Of a stretch of 64,000 nucleotides of DNA, positions 15,904 through 28,115 are shown one piece after another. The stretch is from Aquibaculum sediminis (GTDB taxonomy: Bacteria; Pseudomonadota; Alphaproteobacteria; Kiloniellales; DSM-21159), in contig NZ_JBFCVK010000007.1 in NCBI RefSeq assembly GCF_040712085.1, positions 164,005 through 228,004 of the forward strand, read 5' to 3'. Below the pieces are notes generated by a model. That model was not told where the DNA came from. It saw only the letters and a list, made by a program, of their open reading frames with translations, and did not search any database. Each line of letters opens with the position of its first letter. Position 1 is the stretch's first letter. The position numbers were made by a program, and so were the translations under genes.

Positions 15904-16881
15904 CTACTCCAGCGTCAAGGTGACAGTTTCGCGCACCTCGCCGCGGCGGAAGGTGATGTAGAAGCTTTCCTGCGGTCGGTGCAGATGAATGGCGGTGTTC
16001 ACGTCCGCGGCCGAGGTGATCGGCCGCCCGGCAATCTCGACGATCAGGTCGCTCTCACGCAGCCCGGCACGGGCGGCGGGGCTCTCCTCAGTGACGCCGC
16101 TCACCACGGCGCCGGCCGCCAGCGCCTGCTCCTCCCGGGAGGGATCGCGCACGCGCAGGCCGCTGCTGCCGCGCAGCACCTCACCATGCTGCTGCAGATC
16201 CAGGCTCACGCGGCGCAGCAGCTTGGCCGAGACCGCGAAATTCACACCTGCGTTAGTGTCGGATTCGCTGGCAAAGATCGCGGAGACCAGTCCCGCCAGG
16301 CGCCCCTCCTCGTCCACCAGCGCACCCCCGGACATGCCGGGATTGATTGCGGCGTCGGTCTGAATGAAGTCCTCGATCGCATTGAAGCCGGCGTTGGTCC
16401 GGCGCAGGGCCGAGACCACGCCACAGGTCACAGACAGGCCCAGGCCAAAGGCATTGCCCACGGCGCAGACCGGATCGCCCAGATCCATATCCATTTCCAG
16501 CACGTCCGCCAGCATGGGTACCGGAAGGTCCATCTCGATCTTCAGCAGGGCGATATCGCTGGCCGCATCGGCGCCGACCAGCTCTGCGGGACGCAGGCGA
16601 CCGTCGGACAGGCGTACGTCGATGGATTCGGCATCGGCCACAGCATGATAGGCGGTGGCGAGATAGCCTTCCGGCGCGATGGCCACGGCACTCGCCTCAG
16701 GCGCAACGCCCGGCGGCAACTCCGGCGTGCCTCCTTGAGGATGCCCGGGCCAGACCGGCAGGACCGAGACCACGGACTCCACGATCTCGCTGTCAAAGGC
16801 CTGGGCATCGCCCGGCACCCACGCCGGGGCCAAAAGCAAGGCGAGACCCAGCGCACTGCGGTGAAGGTGGGGCAGCGTCAC
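15904..16881 (-). CDS. periplasmic trypsin-like serine protease with one PDZ domain (HtrA-like)
   Basis: A 325-residue secreted protein. Signal peptide at about 1-28 ending in GDAQA. The chymotrypsin-fold triad is readable: H79 in ATAYHAV, D109 in AASDIALLKI, S184 in INPGMSGGAL. A single PDZ domain follows at about 235-315 (GLRESDLIVEIAGRPI). It is shorter than DegP/DegQ (one PDZ, no long LA loop), closer to DegS-like or small HtrA-type proteases. It lacks a membrane anchor after the signal peptide. Start overlaps the yacG stop by 4 bases, so it is part of the infA operon; this is an unusual member there. Probable role in envelope protein quality control. Confidence 0.85.
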   Translation of the reverse strand: MTLPHLHRSALGLALLLAPAWVPGDAQAFDSEIVESVVSVLPVWPGHPQGGTPELPPGVAPEASAVAIAPEGYLATAYHAVADAESIDVRLSDGRLRPAELVGADAASDIALLKIEMDLPVPMLADVLEMDMDLGDPVCAVGNAFGLGLSVTCGVVSALRRTNAGFNAIEDFIQTDAAINPGMSGGALVDEEGRLAGLVSAIFASESDTNAGVNFAVSAKLLRRVSLDLQQHGEVLRGSSGLRVRDPSREEQALAAGAVVSGVTEESPAARAGLRESDLIVEIAGRPITSAADVNTAIHLHRPQESFYITFRRGEVRETVTLTLE

Positions 16882-17132
16882 AATTGCTCCTCCCGTCCAT
16901 TCTCCTCAGAGAATTCCCCCTCGGACAAGCTGCTCTCCGGCTCCTCGGTGGGGATTCGGTAGCGCTCACCCAGCCAGCGGCCCAGATCGATCTGAGCGCA
17001 GCGCGCCGAGCAGAAGGGGCGTCGCTCCGCCACGGCGGGCCTGCTGCAGATGGGGCAACGCTCACCGGTGCGCTCACCCCGGGTTTCCCCGGCGGCACGG
17101 CGGCGCGGAAAGGGCAGGATGCGATCACTCAT
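16878..17132 (-). CDS. yacG: DNA gyrase inhibitor YacG (zinc-ribbon protein)
   Basis: An 84-residue protein with the four YacG zinc ligands: CPICSRPA and, about 15 residues later, FCSARCAQIDLGRWL, followed by a RIP motif and an acidic tail. YacG binds zinc and inhibits gyrase in E. coli. Placed between the RNase E/G-like gene (4-base gap) and the protease gene (4-base overlap), the conserved alphaproteobacterial position. Confidence 0.92.
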   Translation of the reverse strand: MSDRILPFPRRRAAGETRGERTGERCPICSRPAVAERRPFCSARCAQIDLGRWLGERYRIPTEEPESSLSEGEFSEENGREEQL

Positions 17133-17136
17133 GGGG

Positions 17137-18312
17137 TCACTCTATCACAATTTCAGCCAGGTCGACTGCCCTGCCCGGTTCTATTTCACAGGCAAGGGCC
17201 CGTCCGCGGCGCGCCTCGATCTCGGCCCGCGCCGGCCCAGCCGGACCGCGCAAGGCCGCTTCTACGGCCGGCGCGATGCGCAGACGCGGCCGGGCCGTCG
17301 GCGGCAAGGCACGGATGCGCCGCAGCAGTTCATAGGCCACGGCCACCGGATCGCGCGCCCAGCCCCCGCCGCCCAGACCACAGCGCCGGCCCAGCAACTC
17401 GTGCAAAGGCGGACGGCTGCGCCGACGGGTGAGTTCGAAGAGTTGGCCACGCGGTGGAAAGAGTTGCACCGGTTCCGGATCCCCTTCCAGGAACTGGCTC
17501 AACAGTTCCGCCAGCTTTTGGCGCTCCTCCCGGCCGGGCATCTCCAGAAAATCGATCAGGATGCGCCCGGACAGATCACGCAGGCGCAGTTGATGGGCAA
17601 TCTCCCAGGCCGCTTCCCGGTTGACCTCGACGCTGCGCCGCGCCCCCTGCCCGCCGTGCGCGCCGGCGTTGACGTCGATGGCCGTCAGGGTGCGCACCGG
17701 CTCGATCAGCAGATTGCCGCCGCCGGGCAACGGCACCTGGGGCTGCAGCAGGGCTTCCACTTCAGCCTCCAGCGCGCTGCCAAAGCTGCTGCCCTGCCGA
17801 TCCAGGACCAGGCGATCGCTCAGGTCTGGTCGGTCACGCAGGGCACCCTGGGCCGCGGTGAAGGCCCCGAGATCATCGAAGATCACCTCATCGGGCGGCT
17901 GTTCCTCGCTGCGCAATAGCTCCAGCGGGTCGTCTCCAGTACGCAGCAGGCAGGGCGGTTTGCGCGCCGCATCCCGCTCAGACCCTTCGGCGGCGGCTGC
18001 AGCGGCAAAGGCCAGGCGCGCGCCCTTGTCCTCGCTGGGCGCGCGGGTGATGCGCACACGCAGCGCTTCGCCTTCGGTCGGGCGACGCTTGTTGCGGCCC
18101 AGGGGCAGCAACCCGGGACGCTCCAGGCCGATATCGACGAAGGCCGCGTTGAGACCGGCGTCCAGCGCCTGCACCCGGCCGAGCAGCAGATCGCCGGCCG
18201 CCCCAGGTCGGTCAGCGCGCTGCACGCGCAGCCAAAGCAGGCGCTCCGTTGCGTCGAAGCGAAAGACCCGGGTCTCCCCAGGCAGGCTGCTGATGAGGAG
18301 TCGCCCGCTCAC
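17137..18312 (-). CDS. ribonuclease E/G-family protein, short form with degenerate zinc link
   Basis: From a GTG at 18312 that overlaps the maf stop (GTGA), the protein has 391 residues, shorter than RNase G. It has an S1-like segment (LLLGRVQALDAGLNAAFVDIG) and the catalytic DNase-I-like region with metal-binding aspartates in LTAIDVNAG and ILIDFLEM. The zinc-link CPxC of RNase E/G is replaced by CGLG (RRCGLGGGGW), so only one cysteine remains. Intersubunit zinc binding is therefore doubtful. An extended reading from 18453 would overlap maf deeply and was rejected. A role in rRNA/tRNA 5' processing is inferred from family. Confidence 0.85.
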   Translation of the reverse strand: MSGRLLISSLPGETRVFRFDATERLLWLRVQRADRPGAAGDLLLGRVQALDAGLNAAFVDIGLERPGLLPLGRNKRRPTEGEALRVRITRAPSEDKGARLAFAAAAAAEGSERDAARKPPCLLRTGDDPLELLRSEEQPPDEVIFDDLGAFTAAQGALRDRPDLSDRLVLDRQGSSFGSALEAEVEALLQPQVPLPGGGNLLIEPVRTLTAIDVNAGAHGGQGARRSVEVNREAAWEIAHQLRLRDLSGRILIDFLEMPGREERQKLAELLSQFLEGDPEPVQLFPPRGQLFELTRRRSRPPLHELLGRRCGLGGGGWARDPVAVAYELLRRIRALPPTARPRLRIAPAVEAALRGPAGPARAEIEARRGRALACEIEPGRAVDLAEIVIE

Positions 18313-18887
18313 GCCTTCCAGCCAAGCCCGCACAGCAGAGCCGCCGTTTCCGCCAGAGCGAGGCCGACGACGTTGCTGTAAGAGCCACGAATCCACGGAA
18401 TGAAGGCAGCGGCCCGGCCTTGGATGGCATAGCCCCCTGCCTTGCCCTGCCACTCCCCGCTGTCGATATAAGCGTCGATTTCTCGGGGCGTCAGGCGCTT
18501 GAACTGAACCACTGTGGTCACTCGCCGCCTGGCCTGGCGCCCATCGGGCGCAAGCAGGGCGATCCCGCCGATCACGCGATGGCGACGGCCGGACAGAAGC
18601 TGCAGACAGTCCAGCGCCTGGTCGCGCGTTTCGGCTTTGGGCAGGATGCGCCGGCCGAGCGACACCACGGTGTCGGCCGCGAGGATGAAGCTGTCGGAGT
18701 TGGTGGCAGCCACCGCCTCGGCCTTGCTAAGGGCCATACGGTCGGCATAGACGGCGGGCAGTTCGTCGGCGCCGGGTGTTTCATCCAACGCAGCCGGCAC
18801 CACCCGGTCCGGTTCGATATCGATTTGCCTGAGCAGTTCCAGCCGCCGTGGAGACGCAGACGCGAGCGCCAGTGGCGGCACTGTCAT
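18309..18887 (-). CDS. maf: Maf-family nucleotide pyrophosphatase
   Basis: A 192-residue protein with the Maf signature LALASASPRRLELL near the N-terminus and AADTVVSLGRRILPKAETRDQA in the middle. Family members hydrolyse non-canonical or standard nucleoside triphosphates (dTTP/UTP or m7GTP) to monophosphates and are linked to septum inhibition in Bacillus. Which substrate group applies was not resolved. Lies 15 bp downstream of infA and overlaps the RNase E/G-like gene by 4 bases. Confidence 0.93.
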   Translation of the reverse strand: MTVPPLALASASPRRLELLRQIDIEPDRVVPAALDETPGADELPAVYADRMALSKAEAVAATNSDSFILAADTVVSLGRRILPKAETRDQALDCLQLLSGRRHRVIGGIALLAPDGRQARRRVTTVVQFKRLTPREIDAYIDSGEWQGKAGGYAIQGRAAAFIPWIRGSYSNVVGLALAETAALLCGLGWKA

Positions 18888-18902
18888 GAGCGCGCCCCCG
18901 CC

Positions 18903-19121
18903 TTACTTGAAGCGGAAGGTGATGCGACCCTTGGTCAGGTCGTAGGGGGTCATTTCCACGTTCACACGGTCACCGGCCAGCACACGGATGCGGTGCTTGC
19001 GCATCTTGCCCGCGGTATGGGCCAGCACCTCGTGGCCGTTGTCGAGCTTCACGCGAAAGGTGGCGTTGGGCAGCAGTTCTGCAACTGTGCCCTGGAATTC
19101 CATTAAATCTTCTTTGGACAT
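18903..19121 (-). CDS. infA: translation initiation factor IF-1
   Basis: A 72-residue OB-fold protein of exact family length: MSKEDLMEFQGTVAELLPNATFRVKL, then HEVLAHTAGKMRKHRIRVLAGDRV and the ending GRITFRFK. First gene of the infA-maf-rng-yacG-protease operon. A promoter-like sequence lies about 70 bases upstream. Confidence 0.98.
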   Translation of the reverse strand: MSKEDLMEFQGTVAELLPNATFRVKLDNGHEVLAHTAGKMRKHRIRVLAGDRVNVEMTPYDLTKGRITFRFK

Positions 19122-19509
19122 GCCTCTGATCTTGCTGATTTCACGCAGGATGAACGGTGCGTCCCAGCCGGGCCGCCACCGCGTTCATGCATATATAGCC
19201 TTTCGTTCGCTACGCCACAATCACTCCAAAGCGGCAGGACCCGAACGCAGGAAAAATAGATTGTCTCTTTTCGGAACCATATATCTCGAAAAAGCAGACT
19301 CCCTCATAAGGCGCCGCGGCGCACACGTCGGGGCGACGGCAATATAGTCAATATTCCTGTCTTACTTGCCCAGAAAACGCTCGCCTGCAACACCGTCTTG
19401 CGATATACCGCGCTTCCGCTCCGCCCCACGGAGCTGCAAAGAGAACCGGCCCGGTCGACGGCACAGCAGAATGCAGCCCCGGCCGACCAGCAGATTGAAG
19501 AGGCAAGTC
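19122..19509. other. divergent intergenic region between infA and gltD (388 bp)
   Basis: No convincing gene. The left part holds the infA promoter candidate. The centre is AT-richer than its surroundings (about 19250-19350) and contains the 12-bp palindrome GCGCCGCGGCGC near 19311 and a small dyad AATAT-N5-ATATT near 19340. I could not identify a clear sigma-70 or sigma-54 promoter or an NtrC site for gltD. Short reading frames crossing this region have no recognisable products. Confidence 0.6.
19192..19220 (-). promoter_or_regulatory. candidate sigma-70 promoter of infA
   Basis: Minus strand TTGTGG (19215-19220), 17-base spacer, TATATA (19192-19197). The transcript would start near 19185, giving a leader of about 65 nt before infA. 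Confidence 0.5.
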
Positions 19510-20961
19510 ATGGCGAACCGGATGCTCCAGTTCACGCACCTGCAGCGACACATGCCGCCCAAGCGGCAAGTCGCCCTGCGACGCAACGACTTCGGGGAGA
19601 TCTATGACGAGTTCGAGGCGCAGTCAGCCGCCGAGCAGGCCTCGCGCTGTTCGCAGTGCGGCGTGCCCTTCTGCCAGGTGCACTGCCCGGTTCATAACAA
19701 CATTCCCGACTGGCTGATGCTGACCGCGGAGGGACGTCTGCAGGAAGCCTATGAGGTCAGCCAGGCCACCAACAACTTTCCCGAAATCTGCGGGCGCATC
19801 TGTCCGCAGGACCGGCTTTGCGAAGGCAACTGCGTCATCGAGCAGGCCGGCCACGGCACGGTCACCATCGGCTCGGTGGAAAAGTACATCACCGACACCG
19901 CCTGGGAGCGCGGCTGGGTCAAGCCCGTCAGCCCACCGCGCGAACGCGACCAGTCCGTGGGCATCGTCGGCGCCGGTCCGGCCGGACTCGCCGCAGCCGA
20001 GCAGCTGCGCGCCAAGGGCTACAAGGTAACGATCTACGACCGCTATGACCGCGCCGGCGGGCTGCTGATCTACGGCATTCCCAGCTTCAAGCTGGAGAAG
20101 GAGGTGGTGGAGCGCCGCACACGCCTGGTGGCGGATGCCGGCGTCACCTTCCGGATGAACTTCGAGGTCGGCCGCGATGCCAGCCTGCCGGAGTTGCGCC
20201 AGCGGCACGACGCCGTGCTGATCGCCACCGGGGTCTACAAGGCCCGCGATGTCATGCTCCCCGGCGCCGGCATCGACAATGTGCTGCCGGCAATGGAGTA
20301 CCTGACCGCTTCCAACCGCAAGGGTCTGGGCGACGAGGTCCCCGCGTTCGACGACGGACGCCTGAACGCCGCCGGTAAGGACGTGGTGGTGATCGGCGGC
20401 GGCGACACGGCCATGGACTGCGTGCGCACGGCAGTGCGCCAGGGTGCGCGCTCGGTCAAATGCCTCTACCGCCGGAACCGGGCCAACATGCCGGGCTCCC
20501 AGCGCGAAGTCGCCAATGCCGAGGAGGAAGGTGTCGATTTTGTCTGGCTTGCGGCACCCGAGGCCTTCGATGGCCGTGACGGCGTGGCCGAGGTGCGCGC
20601 CCTGAAGATGCGCCTGGGTGTGGCCGATGCCACCGGACGCCAGGCGCCGGAGGTTGTCGCGGACTCGGGCTTCACCCTGCCGGCGCAGATGGTGGTCAAG
20701 GCGCTGGGCTTCGACCCCGAGGATCTGCCGACCCTCTTCAACTGCCCCGAGCTGGAAACCACTCGCTGGGGCACGGTCAAGGTCGCCTACCCCAGTCTCA
20801 TGAGCAATCTCGACGGCGTTTTCGCCGCCGGCGACATCGTGCGCGGGGCCTCCCTGGTGGTCTGGGCCATTCGCGACGGCCGCGACGCCGCCGAGTCCAT
20901 CGACCGCTACATTCAGGCCAGCGCCCAGAGCGGCACGCAGGCCGCCAGCGCCGCCGCGTAA
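19510..20961 (+). CDS. gltD: glutamate synthase (NADPH) small subunit
   Basis: Beta subunit that accepts electrons from NADPH and feeds them to GltB for the conversion of glutamine and 2-oxoglutarate to two glutamates. The ATG at 19510 gives 483 residues, the usual length, preceded by AGAGG. N-terminal cysteines C47, C50, C55 and C59 (RCSQCGVPFCQVHC) bind Fe-S. Two nucleotide-binding folds follow: GIVGAGPAGLAAAEQLR for FAD and VVVIGGGDTAMDC for NADPH. Upstream in-frame codons at 19366 were rejected. The stop is 27 bp before gltB, so the genes are probably cotranscribed in the less usual small-then-large order. Confidence 0.96.
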   Translation: MANRMLQFTHLQRHMPPKRQVALRRNDFGEIYDEFEAQSAAEQASRCSQCGVPFCQVHCPVHNNIPDWLMLTAEGRLQEAYEVSQATNNFPEICGRICPQDRLCEGNCVIEQAGHGTVTIGSVEKYITDTAWERGWVKPVSPPRERDQSVGIVGAGPAGLAAAEQLRAKGYKVTIYDRYDRAGGLLIYGIPSFKLEKEVVERRTRLVADAGVTFRMNFEVGRDASLPELRQRHDAVLIATGVYKARDVMLPGAGIDNVLPAMEYLTASNRKGLGDEVPAFDDGRLNAAGKDVVVIGGGDTAMDCVRTAVRQGARSVKCLYRRNRANMPGSQREVANAEEEGVDFVWLAAPEAFDGRDGVAEVRALKMRLGVADATGRQAPEVVADSGFTLPAQMVVKALGFDPEDLPTLFNCPELETTRWGTVKVAYPSLMSNLDGVFAAGDIVRGASLVVWAIRDGRDAAESIDRYIQASAQSGTQAASAAA

Positions 20962-20988
20962 CCCCTTTCGACCGGAAGGCTGAACAGC

Positions 20989-25533
<4,545 letters not shown>

Positions 25534-25639
25534 AACGGATCGGAAAGCGGTTCCAGCTAACACGCCCTGCTCTCCGCGAGGGACGATCGAACGCTACGGC
25601 ATCAAGGGCGAAGCCAAACGCGCTTCGTCCAGCCATGGC

Positions 25640-26650
25640 TCAGAAACTGCAGGCCTGGCCGGAAGCCTTACCATTCGAGACAAAGTCTGTGTCCCTCAAG
25701 TTGTTCCAAGTGCTGATATACTCATTGTTCTCGCGAACCATGTCGTCAGGGTGTTCAAAGGTCCAGCTTCCGACGCTGCTGTACGCCGTGGGCGGCGACC
25801 GCAATTCGACTTCAAGCCCCGGGAAAAGGGGGGCAAACTGATTCGGAGGGATCTGCAGATCAGCGCGAATGGGAAGCCCTTGAGCCGTGCTCTGCACATG
25901 TTCCGAGCCAATAACCACCTTGACCCAATACTTCCCCTCGCCGCCACTGCGCCATGTTGTTGAAGCGTCGTTGAAGACGATTGGATGGATTGTCAGCTTT
26001 CGCGCAGTCCACTGCAATTTGTAGCACCAGCCGAAAGCTACCAAGTCGCCGTAATAGCCGCGGTGCCTAGTCGGATCTGTGCTCGTTCCCGAGCTCACGG
26101 TCCCATCCGTCCACCAATAGTAGACATGATCGTCACCAGCGATTGCTGCTGCCTGCAGTGTTTTGCTGGCCGGCACATTGAAAGTCGCTGCCTCTCGGTG
26201 CTGAGAGGGGTCCGTGCTCGTCCCCGCACTCACGGTCCCATCCGTCCACCAATAGTAGACGTGGTCGTCTGATGCGATTCCTGCTGCCTGCAACGTCTTC
26301 CCACCAGGCGCGCTGAAAACCTCAGGCTCTCTGTAATGAGTAGGCTCAGTGCTCGTGCCAGAACTGACGGTTCCATCCGACCACCAGTAATAGACGTGAT
26401 CATCTGATTTAGCGATCGCGGCCGCGATTAACGTCGGTCCTGGCAGGTAGCCGACCTTTTGGCTCGCTCGATATATGCTGTGCTTGAGCGTCGTGCCCGA
26501 ACTGACAGTCCCGTCCGACATCCAGTAGTAAACGTGGTCGTTTGAGCCGGCGATACCTGCGGCCTCCATCTTTTGCGCGCCAACATCATCAGCTCCAAGA
26601 AAGGCGAAAGAGGCAAATACCCCAGCAGTAAAAAACGCCTTCTTACGCAT
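25640..26650 (-). CDS. secreted protein with four tandem 45-residue DHVYYWW repeats, function unknown
   Basis: From the ATG at 26650, which follows AGGAGG at 6 bases, the protein has 336 residues; the codon at 26668 lies over the ribosome site and was rejected. Residues 1-25 form a signal peptide (cleavage after VGA). Residues 28-203 are four repeats of 45-46 residues with the core DHVYYWW(S/T)DGTVS(S/A)GTS; the aromatic/Gly pattern resembles sugar-binding beta-propeller or tectonin-like blades. Residues 204-336 form a separate domain with only two cysteines (C209, C334) that could pair. I do not recognise the C-terminal domain. A four-repeat array is short for a closed propeller. A perfect FNR/FixK-type box lies 62 bases upstream, suggesting low-oxygen control. 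Carbohydrate binding is a guess. Confidence 0.75.
   Translation of the reverse strand: MRKKAFFTAGVFASFAFLGADDVGAQKMEAAGIAGSNDHVYYWMSDGTVSSGTTLKHSIYRASQKVGYLPGPTLIAAAIAKSDDHVYYWWSDGTVSSGTSTEPTHYREPEVFSAPGGKTLQAAGIASDDHVYYWWTDGTVSAGTSTDPSQHREAATFNVPASKTLQAAAIAGDDHVYYWWTDGTVSSGTSTDPTRHRGYYGDLVAFGWCYKLQWTARKLTIHPIVFNDASTTWRSGGEGKYWVKVVIGSEHVQSTAQGLPIRADLQIPPNQFAPLFPGLEVELRSPPTAYSSVGSWTFEHPDDMVRENNEYISTWNNLRDTDFVSNGKASGQACSF
26042..26569. repeat. four tandem ~136-bp coding repeats
   Basis: The DHV core recurs at residues 38, 84, 129 and 174 (periods 46, 45, 45) of the secreted protein. At DNA level the third and fourth copies share long exact blocks (for example around 26094-26126 and 26229-26261), so the array has expanded or been homogenised recently. 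They are coding repeats, not a CRISPR array. Confidence 0.85.
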
Positions 26651-26705
26651 CGCCTGCCTCCTATTCATGAATGAAGGCAGACTACAGCACTCTCCTTACC
26701 AGCAA

Positions 26706-26719
26706 TTGATCTACATCAA
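26706..26719 (-). promoter_or_regulatory. FNR/FixK-type binding site (TTGAT-N4-ATCAA)
   Basis: A perfect match to the FNR/FixK consensus, centred at 26712.5. A weak -10 candidate TGTAGT (minus strand, 26681-26686) would put the start near 26671-26674, placing the box at about -39 to -41, the class II activator position. Adjacent bases add ATCAAGTTGAT, forming a second overlapping half-site pair. Its nearest downstream gene is the secreted repeat protein. The rest of 26651-26854 shows no gene. Confidence 0.6.
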
Positions 26720-26854
26720 GTTGATCACACTTGATTATGAAGCAACATGATAGAGCAATGGGGGTATCACTACTCAAAAAATGCTACTCGGTTGCAGGGA
26801 ATGAGAGCGGGTGACCACAACACTTGCCGTCGGACACTTCCATTCGAGGTCGGC

Positions 26855-27340
26855 TCACCGAATGAACTGGTCCACATAGTCTGCGCCGAGACCCACCTCT
26901 TCGTAGTGGCGGCGGCACATGTCGATCTTGGCGAAGACGTCCTCGAAGCCGGTGTGCTTGCCCTCCTCGTCGACGTAGTACATGCAGCCGGAGATGTTGA
27001 AGAAGGTAATCATCTCCTCCACATCGTCCGGCACCACCAGCGTGTGGGTCTCGCCCGGCGGCTCGAAGACGTAGTCGCCGGCGCGCGCCACCCAGTCGTG
27101 CTCGCGGTAGTACCAGGAGCCCTTCAGCACGAAGCCGTGGACCGGGGCAGGATGAAGGTGCCGGCTCAGCACGCCGGCCTTGCGCACCCGCAGCAGGTTG
27201 CACCACTGCCCGGCCACGGTGTTGAGCATCAAGGGCCGGAACCAGACGTTGGTCGCCTGGGGCACCCAGACCCGCTCATCCTCCGGGATGGCGGTCTGCA
27301 CGATTTCCTTGGGCGAAAGCGGATGGGTCGATGCGCTCAT
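26855..27340 (-). CDS. cupin protein of the 2,4'-dihydroxyacetophenone dioxygenase-like family
   Basis: A 161-residue single cupin domain. The first cupin motif reads LSRHLHPAPVHGFVLKGSWYYRE and the second YVFEPPGETHTLV, giving the expected metal ligands (His, His, Glu/Gln and His). The C-terminal part (GCMYYVDEEGKHTGFEDVF) matches proteins annotated as 2,4'-dihydroxyacetophenone dioxygenase family, many of which have unproven substrates. It is the last gene of the minus-strand operon that begins with the formamidase-like gene, 67 bp after the SDR gene. Confidence 0.8.
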   Translation of the reverse strand: MSASTHPLSPKEIVQTAIPEDERVWVPQATNVWFRPLMLNTVAGQWCNLLRVRKAGVLSRHLHPAPVHGFVLKGSWYYREHDWVARAGDYVFEPPGETHTLVVPDDVEEMITFFNISGCMYYVDEEGKHTGFEDVFAKIDMCRRHYEEVGLGADYVDQFIR

Positions 27341-27407
27341 CGGAACCTCTCAAAGCAGTGGCGCGCGGTCGGGGCGCCCAACGAGACGCCCGCCAACGCA
27401 AGAAAAC

Positions 27408-28115
27408 TCAAACTGTCAGATAGCCCCCGTCCACGGGCAAAACCACCCCGTTGACGAAAGCTGCGGCATCGGAGCAGAGGAAGGCGACCGCGCCGCCGAT
27501 ATCCTGCGGCGTCCCCCAGCGCCCCTGCGGTGTGCGGGCCAGGATGGCGGCATTGCGCGCTTCATCCTCCTGCAGGGGGCGGGTCAGGTCGGTCGAGATC
27601 CAGCCAGGGGCCACGGCATTGACCCGGATGCCCTCGGCTGCCCAGGCGGCGGCCAACGCCTTGGTCAACTGGGCCACGCCGCCCTTGCTCGCGGTGTAGG
27701 CCGGCACCATCGGGCCACCGAAGAAGCTCAGCATCGAGGCGGTGTTAACGATCGCGCCGCCGCTTTTCGTCAACAGCGGCCGGCAGGCCACGCACAGGCG
27801 CATGGTGCCGGTGAGGTTCACCTCCACCACCTTCTGAAAGGTTTCGACATCATACTCCGCCCCTCCGCGGCCAATGATGCCGGCGCAGTTCACCAGCGCA
27901 TCCAGGCGGTCGAGTCCGGAAACCAGCGCGTCCACCGCCGCCTGATCAGTGACGTCCAGATGGGTTGTCGTCATGCCCGGGCGCGCCGGAGCATCGAGCG
28001 GATGAAGACCAGCCGCCAGCACCTCCCATCCGGCGTCGAGCAGTCCTTCTGCTATCCCCAGGCCAATGCCCCGGGTGCCGCCGGTGACCAGTGCCAGCTT
28101 CTTGTCTTCGCTCAT
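27408..28115 (-). CDS. short-chain dehydrogenase/reductase
   Basis: A 235-residue classical SDR. NAD(P)-binding TGGTRGIG at 12-19, NCAG in the middle, catalytic Ser in NTASML, YTASKGG (YxxxK) and a C-terminal VNGVVLPVDGGYLTV typical of sugar/3-oxoacyl reductases. Because it follows KDG kinase and KDPG aldolase genes, a role in oxidation or reduction of a sugar acid (for example 2-deoxygluconate or KDG-type substrates) is plausible, but substrate cannot be read from the sequence. Overlaps eda by 4 bases. Confidence 0.9.
   Translation of the reverse strand: MSEDKKLALVTGGTRGIGLGIAEGLLDAGWEVLAAGLHPLDAPARPGMTTTHLDVTDQAAVDALVSGLDRLDALVNCAGIIGRGGAEYDVETFQKVVEVNLTGTMRLCVACRPLLTKSGGAIVNTASMLSFFGGPMVPAYTASKGGVAQLTKALAAAWAAEGIRVNAVAPGWISTDLTRPLQEDEARNAAILARTPQGRWGTPQDIGGAVAFLCSDAAAFVNGVVLPVDGGYLTV

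Noticed and set aside
17137..18453. A longer RNase E/G-like reading frame starting at 18453
   Set aside because: It would overlap maf by about 140 bases, and those residues have no RNase features. The GTG at 18312 overlapping the maf stop is the better start.
26042..26569. Regular near-identical repeats that might be taken for a CRISPR array
   Set aside because: The period is about 136 bp, there are no unique spacers of 30-40 bp, and the repeats are in frame inside a secreted protein gene.
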